The notes under the pieces: model-generated
The model's database searches: none
What the model was told of the DNA's origin: nothing
The model's input: the letters and a program-made list of their open reading frames with translations, nothing else
Translations under genes and position numbers: made by a program
Source: Chloroflexota bacterium
Lineage (GTDB): Bacteria; Chloroflexota; Anaerolineae; Anaerolineales; Villigracilaceae
DNA: 42,166 nucleotides
Reading direction: 5' to 3'
NCBI GenBank assembly: GCA_029782225.1
Contig: JAKOVF010000371.1
Location: 1-42,166, forward strand
Shown: one piece after another, positions 39,383 through 42,166 of the stretch
Layout: each line of letters opens with the position of its first letter
Position numbering within the stretch: position 1 is the stretch's first letter

Positions 39383-40201
39383 TTACATGAACTGCAGAAA
39401 CAGAACGACGACACCCAGCACAGCGCAGTAGATCGCAAACATGTAAAGCGAATGCCGGCCCAGGTAGCGGATTAGCCAATGGATGGCAAACCAACCGACC
39501 ACCGCGGCCGCAACAAAGCCTGTGAAGAGAGACGGGAGGAAGGCGCGCGTCCCCTGCATCTCGAGCACTTTCAGGAATTCATAGGCGCCAGCAGCCAGCA
39601 GGATGGGCGCGGACATCAGAAACGCGAACCGGGCGGCTGACTGTCGATCGAAGCCGCGTACCATGCCCCCACTGATGGTTGTCCCCGAACGCGAGCCGCC
39701 AGGAAAGATCGCCAGCACCTGGAAGAAACCTACCCAAAGCGCATCCATCCAATTTACGGAACTCAGAGTCCGGTCACGGCGGCCAAAATACTCCACCCCG
39801 CTTAGGAGTACAGCCGTCACGAGCAGCCGCACGCCCGCCTGTGTAAATGGTTCCGCGAACATGGATTTGATGACGTCTTTCAACAAAAAACCAATGATCA
39901 AAGCCGGAATAGTAGCCACGATCACCAGCCAGCCCAGACGTGAATAGGAATCCTCGAACGGTTTCTTGTGTCTGATCCCGAGCAGGAATGCTACAACGAT
40001 TTGCATAAAATCCTTCCAGAAGTACACCAACATTGCGAGGACAGTACCCAGTTGAACGATAACCGAGAATGCGACGAATTTATCGTCTGAGGCGATACCC
40101 AGCAATTTACTCATGATCAACAAATGAGCAGTGGATGAAATCGGGAGGAATTCAGTCAGCCCCTGAATGATGCCGAGGAGGAGGGTGTTGAGGAGGGTCA
40201 T
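39383..40201 (-). CDS. uppP: Undecaprenyl-diphosphatase UppP (BacA)
   Basis: 272 residues, eight or so membrane helices. The two signature regions are present: G-L-T-E-F-L-P-I-S-S-T-A-H-L and F-P-G-G-S-R-S-G-T-T. It recycles undecaprenyl diphosphate for cell-wall synthesis, active on the outer face of the membrane, and can confer bacitracin resistance. It starts 31 nt after the tgt stop; no ribosome site seen. Confidence 0.95.
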   Translation of the reverse strand: MTLLNTLLLGIIQGLTEFLPISSTAHLLIMSKLLGIASDDKFVAFSVIVQLGTVLAMLVYFWKDFMQIVVAFLLGIRHKKPFEDSYSRLGWLVIVATIPALIIGFLLKDVIKSMFAEPFTQAGVRLLVTAVLLSGVEYFGRRDRTLSSVNWMDALWVGFFQVLAIFPGGSRSGTTISGGMVRGFDRQSAARFAFLMSAPILLAAGAYEFLKVLEMQGTRAFLPSLFTGFVAAAVVGWFAIHWLIRYLGRHSLYMFAIYCAVLGVVVLFLQFM

Positions 40202-40213
40202 AGTTTATTTTTT

Positions 40214-42166
<1,953 letters not shown>

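Overview
The window reads as one stretch of bacterial chromosome, moderately GC-rich and almost entirely coding. The gene content (a large disordered TPR protein with repeated P-D-W-L motifs, NuoM/NuoN-like membrane cassette, DUF1684, DUF2891, DUF2905, a selenocysteine system, many short dispersed palindromic repeats and several promoters whose -10 box sits 7 nt before the ATG) suggests a member of the Chloroflexota, probably Anaerolineae. This is inference from family impressions; no marker gene such as 16S rRNA is present. No phage, transposase or CRISPR array was seen.

Layout. 0.05-3.6 kb: three overlapping genes for complex-I-like (antiporter-type) membrane subunits. 3.7-6.8 kb: a coiled-coil protein and SelB. 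6.8-10.2 kb: SRAP protein, MFS exporter, LysM-M23 peptidase. 10.3 kb: tRNA-Val(CAC) with a duplicated 3' end. 10.6-13.7 kb: ECF-type sigma factor with a soluble zinc anti-sigma-like protein, DUF1684, a lone receiver domain, ThpR, and RsfS that appears to start at CTG. 13.7-18.9 kb (minus): Ndk, a 1070-residue TPR/W-L-motif protein, pyrimidine-nucleoside phosphorylase. 19.0-23.0 kb (minus): an S51-like protein with a CysS-like tail, then (transcribed right to left) ICMT-like methyltransferase, QueA, family 5 uracil-DNA glycosylase and a peroxiredoxin-like protein whose catalytic cysteine codon is TGA. 23.1-24.8 kb: Hpt protein, DUF2905, RuvB. 24.8-29.8 kb: purine genes guaB, purB and purA, with c-di-GMP-I (GEMM-I) type aptamers on the minus strand either side. 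29.8-36.4 kb: a MacAB-like efflux operon (two ATPases, one carrying a cNMP-binding-like domain, a permease and a lipoprotein adaptor) with a divergent TetR regulator. 36.4-42.2 kb (minus): a self-regulating membrane protein/HTH pair, a substrate-binding lipoprotein, M20 peptidase, UppP, Tgt and a partial DUF2891 gene.

Two systems stand out. First, two homologous promoter-GEMM-terminator modules (one with three aptamers in tandem, one with a single aptamer) have no open reading frame after the terminator that they could obviously control; they look like free-standing c-di-GMP-binding RNAs. Second, a selenoprotein peroxiredoxin has an in-frame TGA at the catalytic position followed by a convincing bacterial SECIS hairpin, in the same window as selB; gene callers would truncate it.

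A third theme is that short dispersed repeats have been absorbed into reading frames (QueA, M20 peptidase, SelB, Tgt tail, lipoprotein start).
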